Shown: one piece after another, positions 41,039 to 51,552 of the stretch
Layout of the letters: each line of letters begins with the position of its first letter
Position numbering within the stretch: the first letter of the stretch is position 1
Assembly: GCA_026018925.1 (NCBI GenBank)
Contig: JAKSZU010000011.1
Coordinates: forward strand, 8,824,485-8,888,484
Source: Tupaia tana
Lineage: Eukaryota; Chordata; Mammalia; Scandentia; Tupaiidae
Reading direction: 5' to 3'
DNA length: 64,000 nt
Position numbers and translations under genes: made by a program
The notes under the pieces: model-generated
Database searches by the model: none
What the model was told of the DNA's origin: nothing
What the model saw: the letters and a program-made list of their open reading frames with translations, nothing else

Positions 41039-42502
41039 CTGATCGTTTATCTCTTATTACCATTCAGACTTCCCAGTTCCTTTAGAAGAAACTGGCCTTG
41101 GTCAGGAATGCTGAGCTTTTGGCTTACTAGATTGCTCACTCCGTTCTCAATATATGGTATACCAGATAGACAGGTGTCCAAAGCTCTTTGGCATTTATGC
41201 AAGGAAGCTACATGAATGTGTTTGGACCAGTACATTAGTAAGGTTGCTACAACAAAGAGGACACACTACAGAATGCATTACAAGAGTGACTTAGAGCCTC
41301 ACAAAACCAGGCCATAACCATGTAAAAAGAACCAAGAGTATTTGGTAAGGACACCACCACAGAGAAGGAAATCGAGTTCTCAAATATAAGCTTTCAGGTA
41401 TTGGATTCTATAACTGAGAACACTGTTCCACTGTGTGAAGCAGGAAGAGGAGGGGATTATTAAGAGAATGAGTGAGTCCAGTGTTAGAGAAAAACTGACA
41501 CAGAAATGATGTGGAATGGCTGCAAACAAAGCAGCGGAACCTTTCCACAGGACACAGGAGGAAATCTCGCTGAAGCTCTAGGACAGGATGGTGACACTGC
41601 AGGAAAGGTCAGACAGAGAGGGGGCAAGAGAGCGCTGTTCTAGTAACACAGCAGGCAGTGACGTGGTCACAGAGGCTGGGCCCAAGTCATCAGATTTGGC
41701 CATCTGGGGTCTCTGGGGATCACTGTAGGCAGTTTTAGCCCAGCAGGGACACAAAAGTGACACTCTTGGATGGATATCCATGAATAAGTGGTAGTTAGGA
41801 TGCAGGGGCAGCAAATGTTGAGAGCTATTTTAAGAAACTGAGTAGCATACAAAACAAGACCAAAGAGCTAGGCAAGGCTGTGAGGGTGTCGCTGGGCTGA
41901 AACAGGATACTCTTTTCTAGGCTAGGCCACTGAGCATTTTTATAACCAGATGAAACGAGCTGATGCAAAGGAGGGAAAATGCAAGCGAAGATGTGAGGTC
42001 TGGGGAAGGCAGAATGGCCTGGAAAGGGCAGAGACCGGAGAACCAGGAGACAGCGCAGAAATTTCAGAGTGCGCCCATCCTTCAACAATCAGTTTACACT
42101 AATGAGATATTTGATGATATTAATAAATCGGTGTTACTTTTTAGATATTGTGTTACTATAGCTATATTAAAAATATTCCTTATCTTTTAGAGAACATACT
42201 TAAGTATTATAAATGAAGCGATATAATGTCTGAGATTGCTTCAAAATACCCAAGGTAGGGATATGGGCGCAGGAAATGGAGACAGAGATGAAACGAGATT
42301 GACCATGAGCTGGGTGAGGAAGCTCCTTATCTTGATGTCTTTAGGTTTCTCTATGATTTAAAAAAAAAAAAAAGTGAAGAGGGAAAAAAAAGGCCCAGTT
42401 CACCCCCTTCCATGAGACTCTGTCAGGGGTAGAGTGTTCAGGTAACTTCTCGTTTTTCATTGATAACAAATGTGATGCTGCCTGGCACATAACATGTGGT
42501 CA
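41039..42502. other. Intron, 1.5 kb without recognised repeats
   Basis: The longest stretch in this half without a SINE. I recognise no exon, RNA gene or transposon. A short A run lies at 42360-42373. Confidence 0.5.
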
Positions 42503-42768
42503 GGGCCGGCTCTGTAGCACAGTGGCTAAGTGTGGTATGTAGGGAACCAGATCTCCCATGACTCACTGTTGTTCGAATGCTGGCCTAGCAGGTTGAAAAA
42601 CACACTGGGCACATATGTGTGTGTCCAAAATTTTGATGGATGGAGAAATGGACAGAAAAGGACTGCAATCTGACCACACCCCACTAGGGGGTGCTTGCTC
42701 TCTCCTTCTCTCTGGCAAGCACCTGTACCCTCTGGCAATAAAACAATTAGTAAAATAAATATGGTCAA
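42503..42768 (+). repeat. tRNA-derived SINE, form W
   Basis: GGGCCGGCTCTGTAGCACAG, GGTTGAAAAACACACTGGGC, ACCCCACTAGGGGGTGC and CCCTCTGGCAATAAAACAA. Confidence 0.88.
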
Positions 42769-43238
42769 AAAATACTTCTATTTCCATTCCTCTTTAATGC
42801 CCAGCATCTAGGCGGCCTGGCACAGGGGAAGTGGCTAACACACACCTGAATGCACTCTGGCTCCTCACAGTTTGCCCTAAGCACTCACGCTGACTGAAGG
42901 GCTTACGGGCAGTCTGAGATTAAGCAGGGCTATCTGGTAGATGTTACACTCATCTCCCCCAGTAAGTCTACAAGCCCCCATCTCGTTCTCTTTCACTTTG
43001 TTCAGCAATAAAATGCTTAGCATGCCCCAAATAAGTATTGATTGACTAGAGGATAGAGATGTTAAAATAGTCTATGGAAAAAACCAAAGATGAGACCTAT
43101 CTCCTAGGAAATGATTTGTACAGCAATAAAAACAACAGGCACCACCAATTTCTCATAGACCTTTTCACACGCGGCTCTTAAAAGGTACTTTCTAATGTCT
43201 CTATCAATCACATGTTCAAGATCTTTAAGAAAGAGTTT
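42769..43238. other. Intron with a possible L2 3' end
   Basis: AAAATGCTTAGCATGCCCC and AAATAAGTATTGATTGAC at about 42980-43060 resemble the L2 terminal region, weakly. Confidence 0.4.
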
Positions 43239-43503
43239 AGGGACCAGCAGTTGGCATAATGGCTATGTCGCTGGACTCCCACCTAGTCGTCCGCAGTTCG
43301 AGTCCCGGACCTGGTGGCTTAAACTCACGCCGGGCGCATGTGCGTGCGTGCCCAAGATCCTGAGAGGAGAATGGAGAAGGGATTGCGGTGTGGCCATCCT
43401 CCCTAGGGGATGATTTCTCGCTTTCTGTCTCTCTGTCTCTGTCTCTGTCTGGCAAGCACACGCGCCCTATAGCAAAAACCTCTCCAAAAAAAAAAAAAAA
43501 AAG
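43239..43503 (+). repeat. tRNA-derived SINE, form L, young
   Basis: GGGACCAGCAGTTGGCATAA, GGTTGTTCGAGTCCCGG-like B box (actual: AGTTCGAGTCCCGGACC), CGCCGGGCGCATGTGCG and CCCTATAGCAAAAACC. GAGTTTA repeats at both borders. Confidence 0.93.
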
Positions 43504-43561
43504 GAGTTTAGATCGAAAAGGTTTAAGAGTTCTATTTTGAAAATCAACTTATTAAGCAAAA

Positions 43562-43668
43562 GGAGGAACAGGAGGAAAAAGAGAAGGAAAAAGATTAAGA
43601 GAAGGAAGTAGAAGAGAAAGAGGAAGAGGAAAGGAAGAGGAGGAAGAAGAAGAAGAGGAGAAAGAGGC
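43562..43668. repeat. Purine-rich tract (pyrimidine-rich in the pre-mRNA)
   Basis: About 107 bases almost wholly A and G (GGAGGAACAGGAGG, GAAGAAGAAGAAGAGG). In gene sense it is a C/U tract starting about 67 nt after the donor of the exon at 43735. Confidence 0.95.
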
Positions 43669-43734
43669 CTGGGGGTTCTGTCTCACGGAGCAGGAGACTC
43701 ACTCAGGGCTGGGTTTGGCAGCTCTCACACCCAC

Positions 43735-43862
43735 CTCCTCCTGCATCCCACACTCCAGCAGCATCGTCACGCACGCCTCGATGGGGAAGGCAATCTCCCG
43801 GCCGCTGATCATAAGGTGCTCCTCCAGTGGCTTCCCGAAGGAAGGCTTCTCTACCCAAGCCT
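43735..43862 (-). CDS. ARHGAP44: ARHGAP44 exon, BAR-GAP linker and GAP start (residues 51-93)
   Basis: A 128-nt exon between acceptor CCTCTCCCGCAG and donor GTGGGTGTG. AG completes a glutamate, then AWVEKPSFGKPLEEHLMISG, REIAFPIEACVTMLLECGM and QEE follow. FGKPLEEHL is the usual start of the RhoGAP domain in the RICH family; REIAFPIEACV and LLECGMQEEGLFR are the first helices leading to the arginine finger in the next exon. It ends between codons. The 386-nt upstream intron is SINE-free, whereas the 4711-nt downstream one is full of them. Confidence 0.98.
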
Positions 43863-44248
43863 CTGCGGGAGAGGGGCAAGAGAGGTGTCAGTCAGCAGGT
43901 TACACAAGTTGCTCCTGTTGGCTGCGCTCTCTTCTCCCGTCATCCTGACTCTAAGACGATCAAAGCAACGGAGGCCCAGCTGGGATTCCGTTCTTGTGGT
44001 TTGGGGGAATGATGAGAGGAACACAGAGGATGGGTGAGCAGCTGTGTTCCACGCACTCATCCACATACTTCCATTCACCCGACTGGCCCCCATCGAGGAG
44101 GGGGTAGCGTGTGAGTGTGCTCTGCTCACTAACTGGATCAAGGCTCCAGCCTGGGATGTCCCAGCAGCTCACCTACACATGAGCTGCTCTCACTGGGCAA
44201 GGCAAGCAGGCTCTCCAGCACTCTCTCTGCAACAAGGGCTGCACTTAC
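43863..44248 (-). other. 386-nt intron, free of SINEs
   Basis: Short intron between the BAR-end exon and the GAP-start exon. No repeat recognised. Confidence 0.7.
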
Positions 44249-44330
44249 CCTGTTGTGCTTTTATCTGAGGCAACACCGCCTGCAACAGTGTCAGTGACTT
44301 CCTGTGGTATTCCGCTTGCACTTCTATGAG
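44249..44330 (-). CDS. ARHGAP44: ARHGAP44 exon, end of the BAR domain (residues 24-50)
   Basis: An 82-nt exon between acceptor TTTTCTCAG and donor GTAAGTGC. It encodes LIEVQAEYHRKSLTLLQAVL and PQIKAQQ plus the first G of a glutamate. This is the C-terminal part of the last BAR helix, which dimerises and binds curved membranes. The paralogue ARHGAP17 has LLEAQADYHRKALAVLEKTL here, so ARHGAP44 fits better. The donor GTAAGT is a strong consensus. Confidence 0.97.
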
Positions 44331-45456
44331 CTGAGAAAACACAAAGCAAGTTACCTTTGCCTCAGGTTCGAGAACACGGGCTGCCATGGCCTGGTATGTA
44401 GAGAATTCTGCAAGAAGGGACTTAAGAGTTGGGGGAGAAGTTGGGGCCCTCTGCCCCCTCCTCCAGTCCACTCCATTTGATGGGCATGCCTTTTCTATTT
44501 CCTCTGTGTCAAAGGAGTCATCACGGTGGAAATGTGGGAGGCAAGAGAACACTGAAGGAATGGGGGGACTACCCCAGAGCCAAGGCCTGGCCTAGAGAAC
44601 CAGCATTTGCACCCCACTCTCAAAGCAAAAGGTAACAAGGACACGTGCAACACCAGGGGACCACATTTAGAGGCTCATTTGCCTCCAAGATAACACAGGT
44701 GAAATGTCCTTAACCCGGATACAGCGTGGTGTCTGCCGAGTTAGTGCAACATGTAACTGATTAGAAAACTTGTGGCTTGACCCACAGTTCTCTTCAAGGA
44801 TACCTTGGGAGGTAAAATGCTTTGGACATGATCATCCCATTAATGAAAAGCAGCTGAAAGATGGAGAAGAGCAGTTGAACATCTGTGAACAAGAGTTATT
44901 TCATGTGTTTCTGTATTTCCCTCTCCCATCCCAAGCATCAGATATGCATAGGGGAAGGAAATCACTGTCTGAATATCTGGTGTCAAGGGGAGCCACCATT
45001 GTCCTTTGTTATTGTTTCAAATCGTGATGTTAAGTGGTATACAAATGATGATCAGGCAATCTAGTAAAGATCTGAACGTCAATAATTCCGTTCATTTCAG
45101 AAATACTAAAATTAAACAACAAATAAAACCAGCGGGCTATACTTGAAAAAACACTATTTAAAACGAAACTTTCCAAGTTGGGCCTAATATATTACCTTTT
45201 TTCAGGGTAGAAGGGACGCTTCTGTATACTGAACCTCTAACAAAGATGGTGGAAACTGCTACCAGCTCAGCACTGTCTCGCTATCCTCCTCAATATATTT
45301 AAACTTTTTAGGATTTCTGCTTATTTTTTTTTTTCCTCTTTGCCTTCCTTCCCCATCATTCCTTCACTTTCTTGATCATAAAGAAGAGCTTTTAAGTCTT
45401 AGCATTTTATTTCCAACTTCCGACCAAGGTGAACATAACTGTTTTAATTATGGATG
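44331..45456. other. Intron, no feature recognised
   Basis: 1.1 kb of apparently unique, AT-rich sequence. Confidence 0.5.
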
Positions 45457-45486
45457 TGTGTGTGTGTGTGTGTGTGTGGGGGGGGT
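45457..45486. repeat. (TG)n with G run
   Basis: About 11 TG units followed by a G run of eight, at the tail side of the 7SL-derived SINE. Confidence 0.92.
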
Positions 45487-45673
45487 GTTTTAGACGGGGT
45501 CTCACCATGTCATTACTCTCCTGTTTCAGCCTCCTGACTAGCTGGGCCCACGGTCATCCCACTTCATCTTGATTTTTAGGGTGGACTGAAAATGGAATGT
45601 GGGTTTCCACTGTGGCCTCAGCTTATACCCATGTCCAGTGCATATGATGTATATGCTACCATGGCTGGGCCAC
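45487..45673 (-). repeat. 7SL-derived dimeric SINE (Tu, Alu-related)
   Basis: On the minus strand: GCCCAGCCATGGTAGCATAT, GTATAAGCTGAGGCCACAG, a spacer shared with the copy at 40155 (CAGTCCACCCTAAAAATC), then GGGCCCAGCTAGTCAGGAGG, CTGAAACAGGAG and GTGAGACCCCGTCT. Confidence 0.82.
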
Positions 45674-46411
45674 AACCATTTTTATCATTTTTTTTTTCTT
45701 CCTCAAAGTTGTTGGGGTTTTTTAAATTTTTTTAATTTTTTTAATCTTTCCTTGCATTTACCCTGGTAAACAGCGAGGGTCCTAATTATCTGGACCAGAT
45801 TATACAAATTTAGATGACTCAGATCCTGCTTCTCAGTCTCTAAAGCTGCTTTGCTTGTTGCCAGGCAGAACAACAGGCCACATCAATCCTTTTAGCTATC
45901 TGTCACTGTCTGTAACAAAAATCTAGAATTAAAAACATGTGCTGGGGCAGGAGGGTGGTTCTCTTTCTGTTCTCCTCAAGTCCTTGGTGGTCAAAGGTCA
46001 CAGTGTCTGGGTGCTGGTCCTGCTGACCTTTGGGGTGAGGGGACTCGCCGTGTGGGCGCTGTCCTGCTCAGTGCAGGCTATTTGGCAGCACCACTGGTCT
46101 CCACCCCCTAAATGTCAGCAGCACTTCCCTCCGCAGCTGCGACAACCCAAAATGTCTCCGGGTATTGCTAAATGTCCGCTGTAAAAGGGGCCAGATCGCT
46201 CCCGGTTGAAGCCACTGTAGCGACTGAGGTGCCTGAATAACTCTACAAGGTGTGAAGAGCAGCCAGGGTTTATTCACAGGTGAACAAAGCTCCACTCTTT
46301 CTGTGATGCACTCAGCCCCGCGGCCCTGGGTTCCATGCCCACAGTCCATTCCCATCTGCACCACGGCACGTGCAAACAACTCCGGGCCATCTCACCATTC
46401 TGGACTCTTAC
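45674..46411. other. Intron, no feature recognised
   Basis: T-rich runs at 45690-45750, otherwise unique sequence. Confidence 0.5.
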
Positions 46412-46480
46412 CGTTTGAAAGTAGTTTGCATAGTCAATTTCTTTGGCCACAAAACTGTACATGTCAGCTGAGAGCTGGTC
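46412..46480 (-). CDS. ARHGAP44: ARHGAP44 exon, BAR domain (residues 1-23 here)
   Basis: A 69-nt exon between acceptor GCTTACACAG and donor GTAAGAGTCC, in phase 0 on both sides. It encodes DQLSADMYSFVAKEIDYANY and FQT, within the third long helix of the BAR domain; from memory it begins near residue 195 of the human protein. Skipping it would remove 23 residues in frame. It is the most 5' exon in the window. The preceding exon, expected to end VEICR, is not found up to 64000, so the upstream intron exceeds 17.5 kb. Confidence 0.97.
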
Positions 46481-47234
46481 CTGTGTAAGCAAAATAAACA
46501 ACCAAGTTGTAAAACACAGAAAGTGGACGAGAGCAAAGGCCGGAGGCTAGACGTCCCTGGAGAAAGAGATGTAAACACTGTTTCATCTCCTTTTTCATCA
46601 TGCTTAACATGCTGCAAACGTCTCCCATGGGCATCTCCATGTTTCCCAACCACAGCTCTAGAGAGTACGCGTGAAAAGAACACCTCTGCCTGGAGTTTCC
46701 CCAGGGATTTTAACATAGGGGCCACGTCTTGAACCAAAGTCAAAGCTGGGGCGGGGGCGTGAGGTGCCAACCACTCTATGTCCTCACAGCTGGGCCATGT
46801 TCAGAAGCAAGCTCCAGGCACGCACTGCGCTGTCACCTCCTCATTCTGCCATTTCTTCTCTTTAATCAGTCAAGGTTGTTTTCCTTCATTCTCAACACTA
46901 ACGGGCTATCACGAGCATATGAGAAAGACATGGAATTGCTCCCATTGGAGAGGCCAGGGGCACAGGGACCTGCTGACTCAATGCTTGGCAAAACCTGGAC
47001 TTGTCCAACGGTGCACACAAATCTAACAGTGTCCACCCTCCTTGGCCACTGGCTCTCACAGGACTGGGTAGCCGTGACCTAATGCTGCACGGGAATCTGG
47101 AATGCTTTGTCCTCTGAGAACAGTTTCCCGTCCCAACAGAAATGCCCATAACATCACAGAATGAAAGTGCCATTTGCGGGACCATGTGAGAGCACAGGGT
47201 GATGTAAATCCACTTGGGGTTTGTGTCCAGGCGC
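46481..47234. other. Intron, no feature recognised
   Basis: Unique sequence upstream of the first exon seen. Confidence 0.5.
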
Positions 47235-47372
47235 TTCCCTGGGCACATGTGTGCCCATGTGTGCCCATACTCAGGGCGGGCTGGGGGTAGACCGCAATGT
47301 GAAGTCGCTACTGGCGATGCCTGCCTCTGTCTCTGTCTCTTTCATGGATGAAATAAATAAGCTTAAGAACAA
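47235..47372 (+). repeat. tRNA-derived SINE, form O, 5'-truncated
   Basis: TGTGTGCCCATACTCAGG, GGGCTGGGGGTAGACCGC, GCGATGCCTGCCTCTG and tail CATGGATGAAATAAATAAGC. Confidence 0.65.
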
Positions 47373-47373
47373 G

Positions 47374-47645
47374 GGGACCAGCAGTTAGCATAATGGCTAT
47401 GTCACTGAACTCCCACGTAGTCGACCATGGTTCGAGTCCCGGACCCGGTGGCTTAAACTCACACTGGGTGAGTGTGCGTGCGTGCCCAAGATCCCAAGAG
47501 GAGAATGGAGGAGAAGGGATTGTGGCGTGGCCATCCCCCCTGGGGGGTGATTTCTCACTTTCTATCTCTCTGTCTCTCTCTGTCTTTTTGGTGAGCGCAT
47601 GCGCCCTATAGCAAAAACCTCTCCCCCAAAAAATGAAAAAAAAAG
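47374..47645 (+). repeat. tRNA-derived SINE, form L, young
   Basis: GGGACCAGCAGTTAGCATAA, GGTTCGAGTCCCGGACCCGG, CCCCCCTGGGGGGTGATTTC and CGCCCTATAGCAAAAACC, near consensus. Confidence 0.95.
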
Positions 47646-48949
47646 GACTAAGGACATGTGGTGCAGGATGGAGCCTCTGTCACTTACTATCAGTGAGCAT
47701 GTCACATCTCTGAGCTTGCTTGCACACGTCATATGACCTCTAAAGTTCTTCCCTGTTCAGCAGCCTTGGGCTGGAGAGCCTCAGAAGAAATGTGTACTTG
47801 AGGAGAAAACAGCCTACGTGTTCAAGTGGAGGCCAACGTGACCACAGCACAAGAAAGCCCACCTAGGGCCTGAACGAGCGAGAGTAGGATCTGCACACTG
47901 CAGGCAGAGTCAGATGCATGAAACCTCGAGGAAGCCACACCAACTCCCAGCCCCATCTCTCCAGCTGCCAGCAAAGCTGGTGCTCAGGAAGGGTGGGTCG
48001 GGCTGGAGCAATCTCCTTCTTTGCCAGTGTCCCTGACAGGTGAGCAATCGCTGGGCATGTCATTCGGGGGTTCCTGTCCATGAGGCCACAGAACCAAGTC
48101 ATGGAGGAAAGATTTTCTGCTGAGATCTAAGCACAGAATAGACCATGCTAGGCTTGCTCCAGTTTCAGAGGCTGAAATCATGGAAAATGAATGAACATCA
48201 CCGAGAACGTGCAAGTGTCGGGGAGGTGTGACGTTACACAGCATTCTCGTCTAGCGCTCTTAGATAAGTATTAAATTTCCAATTTCAGATTAGAAGGTAA
48301 CAAGAGCTCAAGGACCTCAAGTTCTTGTTGACCTTGGTCACAAAGTGCTTAGCATAGTAGAGGTTTAACTATTTGCTGAAGAAAGAAGGGCAGTGGAGCT
48401 CAGAGATGGTAAGTGTCCCAAAGCATGAAATGGGCTTGAAGATCATCTAGGCTCCCTTTCACCAGGAGATCCCTTAGGTGAATGCATTTGTAGGGCTGCC
48501 TGAGTCTATCAAAGGTGGAAGACAAAGTTGTGATGGGGAGGGACCTCCCAGGCCATCCTGCAGCAGCTCTGTTTGGGAGACGCTCGTCACCAGCCTGGCA
48601 GTGTAAGGGTGATTTCCAGTTGGAAAACAGCATAGATGAGTGATGAAAGTGGCTGGGCAGACAGAGGAAAAGAAGGTAACTCCTGAGGAACTACATGCCA
48701 CATCAAATACTCCTTCGGCATCTCAGCCTTTGAGATTTTCCAACAAATGAACTTAGAGAAATTTGTATGTGCCCTTTGGAAGATGATTAGGGCCCTGTGT
48801 GCTCATCAGCTAACAACACATACCAAATAAAGCACACTGTCAGTAAGAAATAAAAGTGGAAACTAGAAATGACATTGCCATTTATCTAAATCATTTTCTT
48901 TTTGAAAAGGAAAAAAAAAACTTTTTATCCATAATTACCAGAGTTACAT
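47646..48949. other. Intron with weak MIR and L2 traces
   Basis: About 47675-47755 (TCACTTACTATCAGTGAGC, CTCTGAGCTTGC) may be a MIR. About 48300-48390 (AAAGTGCTTAGCATAGTAG, GTTTAACTATTTGCTGAAG) may be an L2 3' end. The rest is unrecognised. Confidence 0.4.
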
Positions 48950-49218
48950 ATTTTTGTTTTTGTTTTTCAGTTTTTGCCACAGGGTGCATGCATTCACTAG
49001 AAAGAGACGGAGAGACAGAGAGGAAATGTGAGAAAGTCACTCCCTGGGGGAGAGAGGGTGGCCACATGACAGTCCCTTCTTCTCCATTCTCCTCTCAGGA
49101 TTTGGGGCATGCGTGTACACATGCCCACCATGATTTTCAAGTGGCCTGGTTTGGACTCAAACTATGGCTGGCCATGTGGGAACCCAGAGCCTTAACCACC
49201 ACACCACCTGCTGGTCCT
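48950..49218 (-). repeat. tRNA-derived SINE, form L, with target duplication
   Basis: TTTTTGCCACAGGGTGCATGC, CACTCCCTGGGGGAGAG and CACACCACCTGCTGGTCCT. GAGTTACAT stands at 48941-48949 and 49219-49227. Confidence 0.93.
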
Positions 49219-49722
49219 GAGTTACATTTATTTTAAAAAATCAAGTTTCTTGATGTTGCAATTAATCCATACTGAGAAAAATATAAAGTAAATAACTAAG
49301 TTCACCTATCATCTCCCCAGGTACAGCTAAACACTAAAAAACACTGAGGTTTGATTGTATCTATACTAAATGGTCATGTATTTTTGTATAATTACTTGAC
49401 AAAGGAAAAAAAAAAAAAAGAGCCAGACGACTTTGTAGCTCATTTGCCCCCAGGTAACAGGCTTCCTCATAGTCATCTGATATTTATCACAGGAATAAAC
49501 TGTGCTTCTCATTTTTCACTATTACACTAATACCTAACATATATCCGTTTATACAGGTTTTCATCCATCTCTTGATTATTTTCCTATGATAAACTCTGCA
49601 GTTAAAATTAATTCTGATTATATAATCCTTTATAGTTAAAAAATTAGAAAGACAATAATGAATTGAGACATTAGGATTTTTGATACATACTGTCAAACAA
49701 CCATCAGAAAAGACTCCATTTT
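49219..49722. other. Intron, AT-rich, no feature recognised
   Basis: No repeat, exon or RNA gene recognised. Confidence 0.5.
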
Positions 49723-49970
49723 TGCCCAACTGATGGCACAGTTGGTAACAACCTGAACCACAGTGTTGGAAGCCATGCAGCTGACCACAGTTTGGATCCC
49801 TGGGTGGGCTTGAAAAATGCGCTGATAGTCATACATGCCTAAGACCCTCTGGAGCTGGGAAAAGGGAAAGGGAAGACGGGTGGGACGAGACCTGTCCAAG
49901 TCCCACCCTCCTCATTCTTGCCATGTACTCTATCATGAATGAAATAAACTCTAAAGTAAAAATAAAAAAG
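49723..49970 (+). repeat. tRNA-derived SINE, form O
   Basis: TGATGGCACAGTTGGTAAC, ACAGTTTGGATCCCTGGG, GCCTAAGACCCTCTGGAGC and tail CATGAATGAAATAAACTC. Confidence 0.75.
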
Positions 49971-50173
49971 ATCACACTAAAAAGAGTAATCCACCAGTGT
50001 TTTATTTTTTCTTTACTAACAATCTATTTAGTCATTACCAAATATATGGGAGACATTTAAAAAATATGTTCTTGGGCCAGCCAGTGACAAGGCGTTCATG
50101 TGGCTGGATCCCACATGGCTGATGGCATGATCTGTGTCCAGAACCAGGTGACTTGAAAAATAGGCCAGGCATG

Positions 50174-50431
50174 GGGACCAGCAGTTAGCATAATGGCTAT
50201 GTCGCTGGACTCCTACGTAGTTGACCGCAGTTCGAGTCCTGGACCCGGTGGCTTAAACTCACACTGGGCGCGTGTGCGTGCGTGCCCAAGATCCCGAGAG
50301 GAGAAAGGAGGAGAAGAGATTGTGGCGTGGCCATCCCCCCGGGGGGTGATTTCTCACTTTCTGTCTCTCTGTCTCTCTCTGTCTGGAGAGCGCACGCGCC
50401 CTATAGCAAAAACCTCTCTCAAAAAAGAAAA
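50174..50431 (+). repeat. tRNA-derived SINE, form L, nested in a form W copy
   Basis: GGGACCAGCAGTTAGCATAA to CCCTATAGCAAAAACCTCTC. Host sequence TAGGCCAGGCATG (50161-50173) and CAGGCCAGGCGTG (50432-50444) is the duplication. Confidence 0.95.
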
Positions 50432-50439
50432 CAGGCCAG

Positions 50440-50481
<42 letters not shown>
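50440..50481. repeat. (GT)n microsatellite inside a SINE
   Basis: About 20 GT units at the place of the GTGTGTGCCCA motif of the form W SINE. Confidence 0.95.
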
Positions 50482-50484
<3 letters not shown>

Positions 50485-50645
50485 CAAAATCCCTGGAGGA
50501 GGCAGAGGCAGGAGAGAGGGGACTGCAGTGAGACCATTCCCATGGGAAGAAGGAGCTGGTTATTTTTCCTCCTCTACTCCAGCGTGTGCACATGCCCTCT
50601 GGGAAACTGCAAAAACAAAAGCTCTTACATTGTATTTTTGGGAAA

Positions 50646-50799
50646 GAATTATTTTATTTATTTTATTTGTTATTATTTTAATTAGACCAGAGGGAGAGTA
50701 AGAGAAAGTCAGACAGCAAGCCAACAGGTCCAGGACATGAACCATGGTCAGTCATGTGGGAGTCCAGCGCTTTAACCACCATGCCGTCTGCAGGCCCCT
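50646..50799 (-). repeat. tRNA-derived SINE, form S
   Basis: AATTATTTTATTTATTTTATT, TTTTAATTAGACCAGAGG, AGGACATGAACCATGGTC and CCATGCCGTCTGCAGGCCCC. Confidence 0.88.
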
Positions 50800-50845
50800 T
50801 AAATTGTACTTTTGATCAAGAGGCTTAACCTTTTTCTAGATAGAT

Positions 50846-51130
50846 TTGTTTGTTTGTTTGTTTGTTTCATTGTCAGAGGACATCTGTGCAAACCAGGGGG
50901 AGAGAGAGAGAAAGGGAGAGAGATAAAGCATCCCCCAGTGGGGTGTGGTAATGCTGCAATCCTTTTCATCTATTTCTTCTTTCCATCAGGATTTTGGGCT
51001 GCATGCACAAGTGTCCAGTATGGTTTTCAAGCCACCAAGGTTTCCAGGGCTGGGATTTGAACCACAATTGGCCAGGTGGGATCTGGCTCTCAATGCACAG
51101 CTTAAGCACTGTGCTAGAGGGCTGGCACTC
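50846..51130 (-). repeat. tRNA-derived SINE, form W
   Basis: A (TTTG)n tail complement, CATTGTCAGAGGACATC, CATCCCCCAGTGGGGTGTGG, CATCAGGATTTTGGGCTGC and a head ending TGCTAGAGGGCTGGCA. Confidence 0.83.
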
Positions 51131-51249
51131 TTGTGGTTACTGTCTGTCAATACCATTGACGGTTCACTGTCGATGGATTTCTGCCCACTTTCAATTATTT
51201 GTCCACCTTTATTACTCCCTTTCCTATAAAATTTCTCCTCTACTCCTAC

Positions 51250-51304
51250 TACTTCTTTAATTTTGGTCACAGGCATAGGTGCTCATGAGAGAGAGAGGAG
51301 AGAG

Positions 51305-51360
<56 letters not shown>

Positions 51361-51545
51361 GAAAGCATTCCTATGGGGAATGGCCATGCCCCAGTTCCTT
51401 CTCCTGTATTTTTCTTCTTGGGATTTTGGTCAGGCACACACATGTGCACGGTGAGTTTCTCAAGCTGCTAGGTCTGGGACACATCCTGCATAGTCAGCCT
51501 TGTGGGATTCAGCCACCTTAACTACCATACTACAGGCTGGCCCCC
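51250..51545 (-). repeat. tRNA-derived SINE, form W/L, with (GA)n expansion
   Basis: CACAGGCATAGGTGCTCATG is followed by about 70 bases of GA (51287-51357) where the family has a short CT tract, then TTGGGATTTTGGTCAGGC and TACTACAGGCTGGCCCC. Confidence 0.85.
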
Positions 51546-51552
51546 TCTACTT

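Larger units (their letters stand above)
50075..50628 (+). repeat. tRNA-derived SINE, form W, split by a young form L
   Basis: The head 50075-50173 (GGGCCAGCCAGTGACAAGG, GGCTGGATCCCACATGG, GACTTGAAAAATAGGCC) continues at 50432 (CAGGCCAGGCGTGTGTG), a GT run, GGGACTGCAGTGAGACC and GCCCTCTGGGAAACTGC. Confidence 0.9.

Noticed and set aside
46274-46501. A 75-residue open frame starting MFILLTQDQLSAD as a gene
   Set aside because: Only its middle 23 codons are the ARHGAP44 exon; the ends are intron read-through across the splice sites.
48400-48633. A minus-strand exon with LRDLLVKGSLDDLQAHF
   Set aside because: No matching family known to me, no paired splice sites, and it would interrupt the ARHGAP44 intron without fitting its protein.
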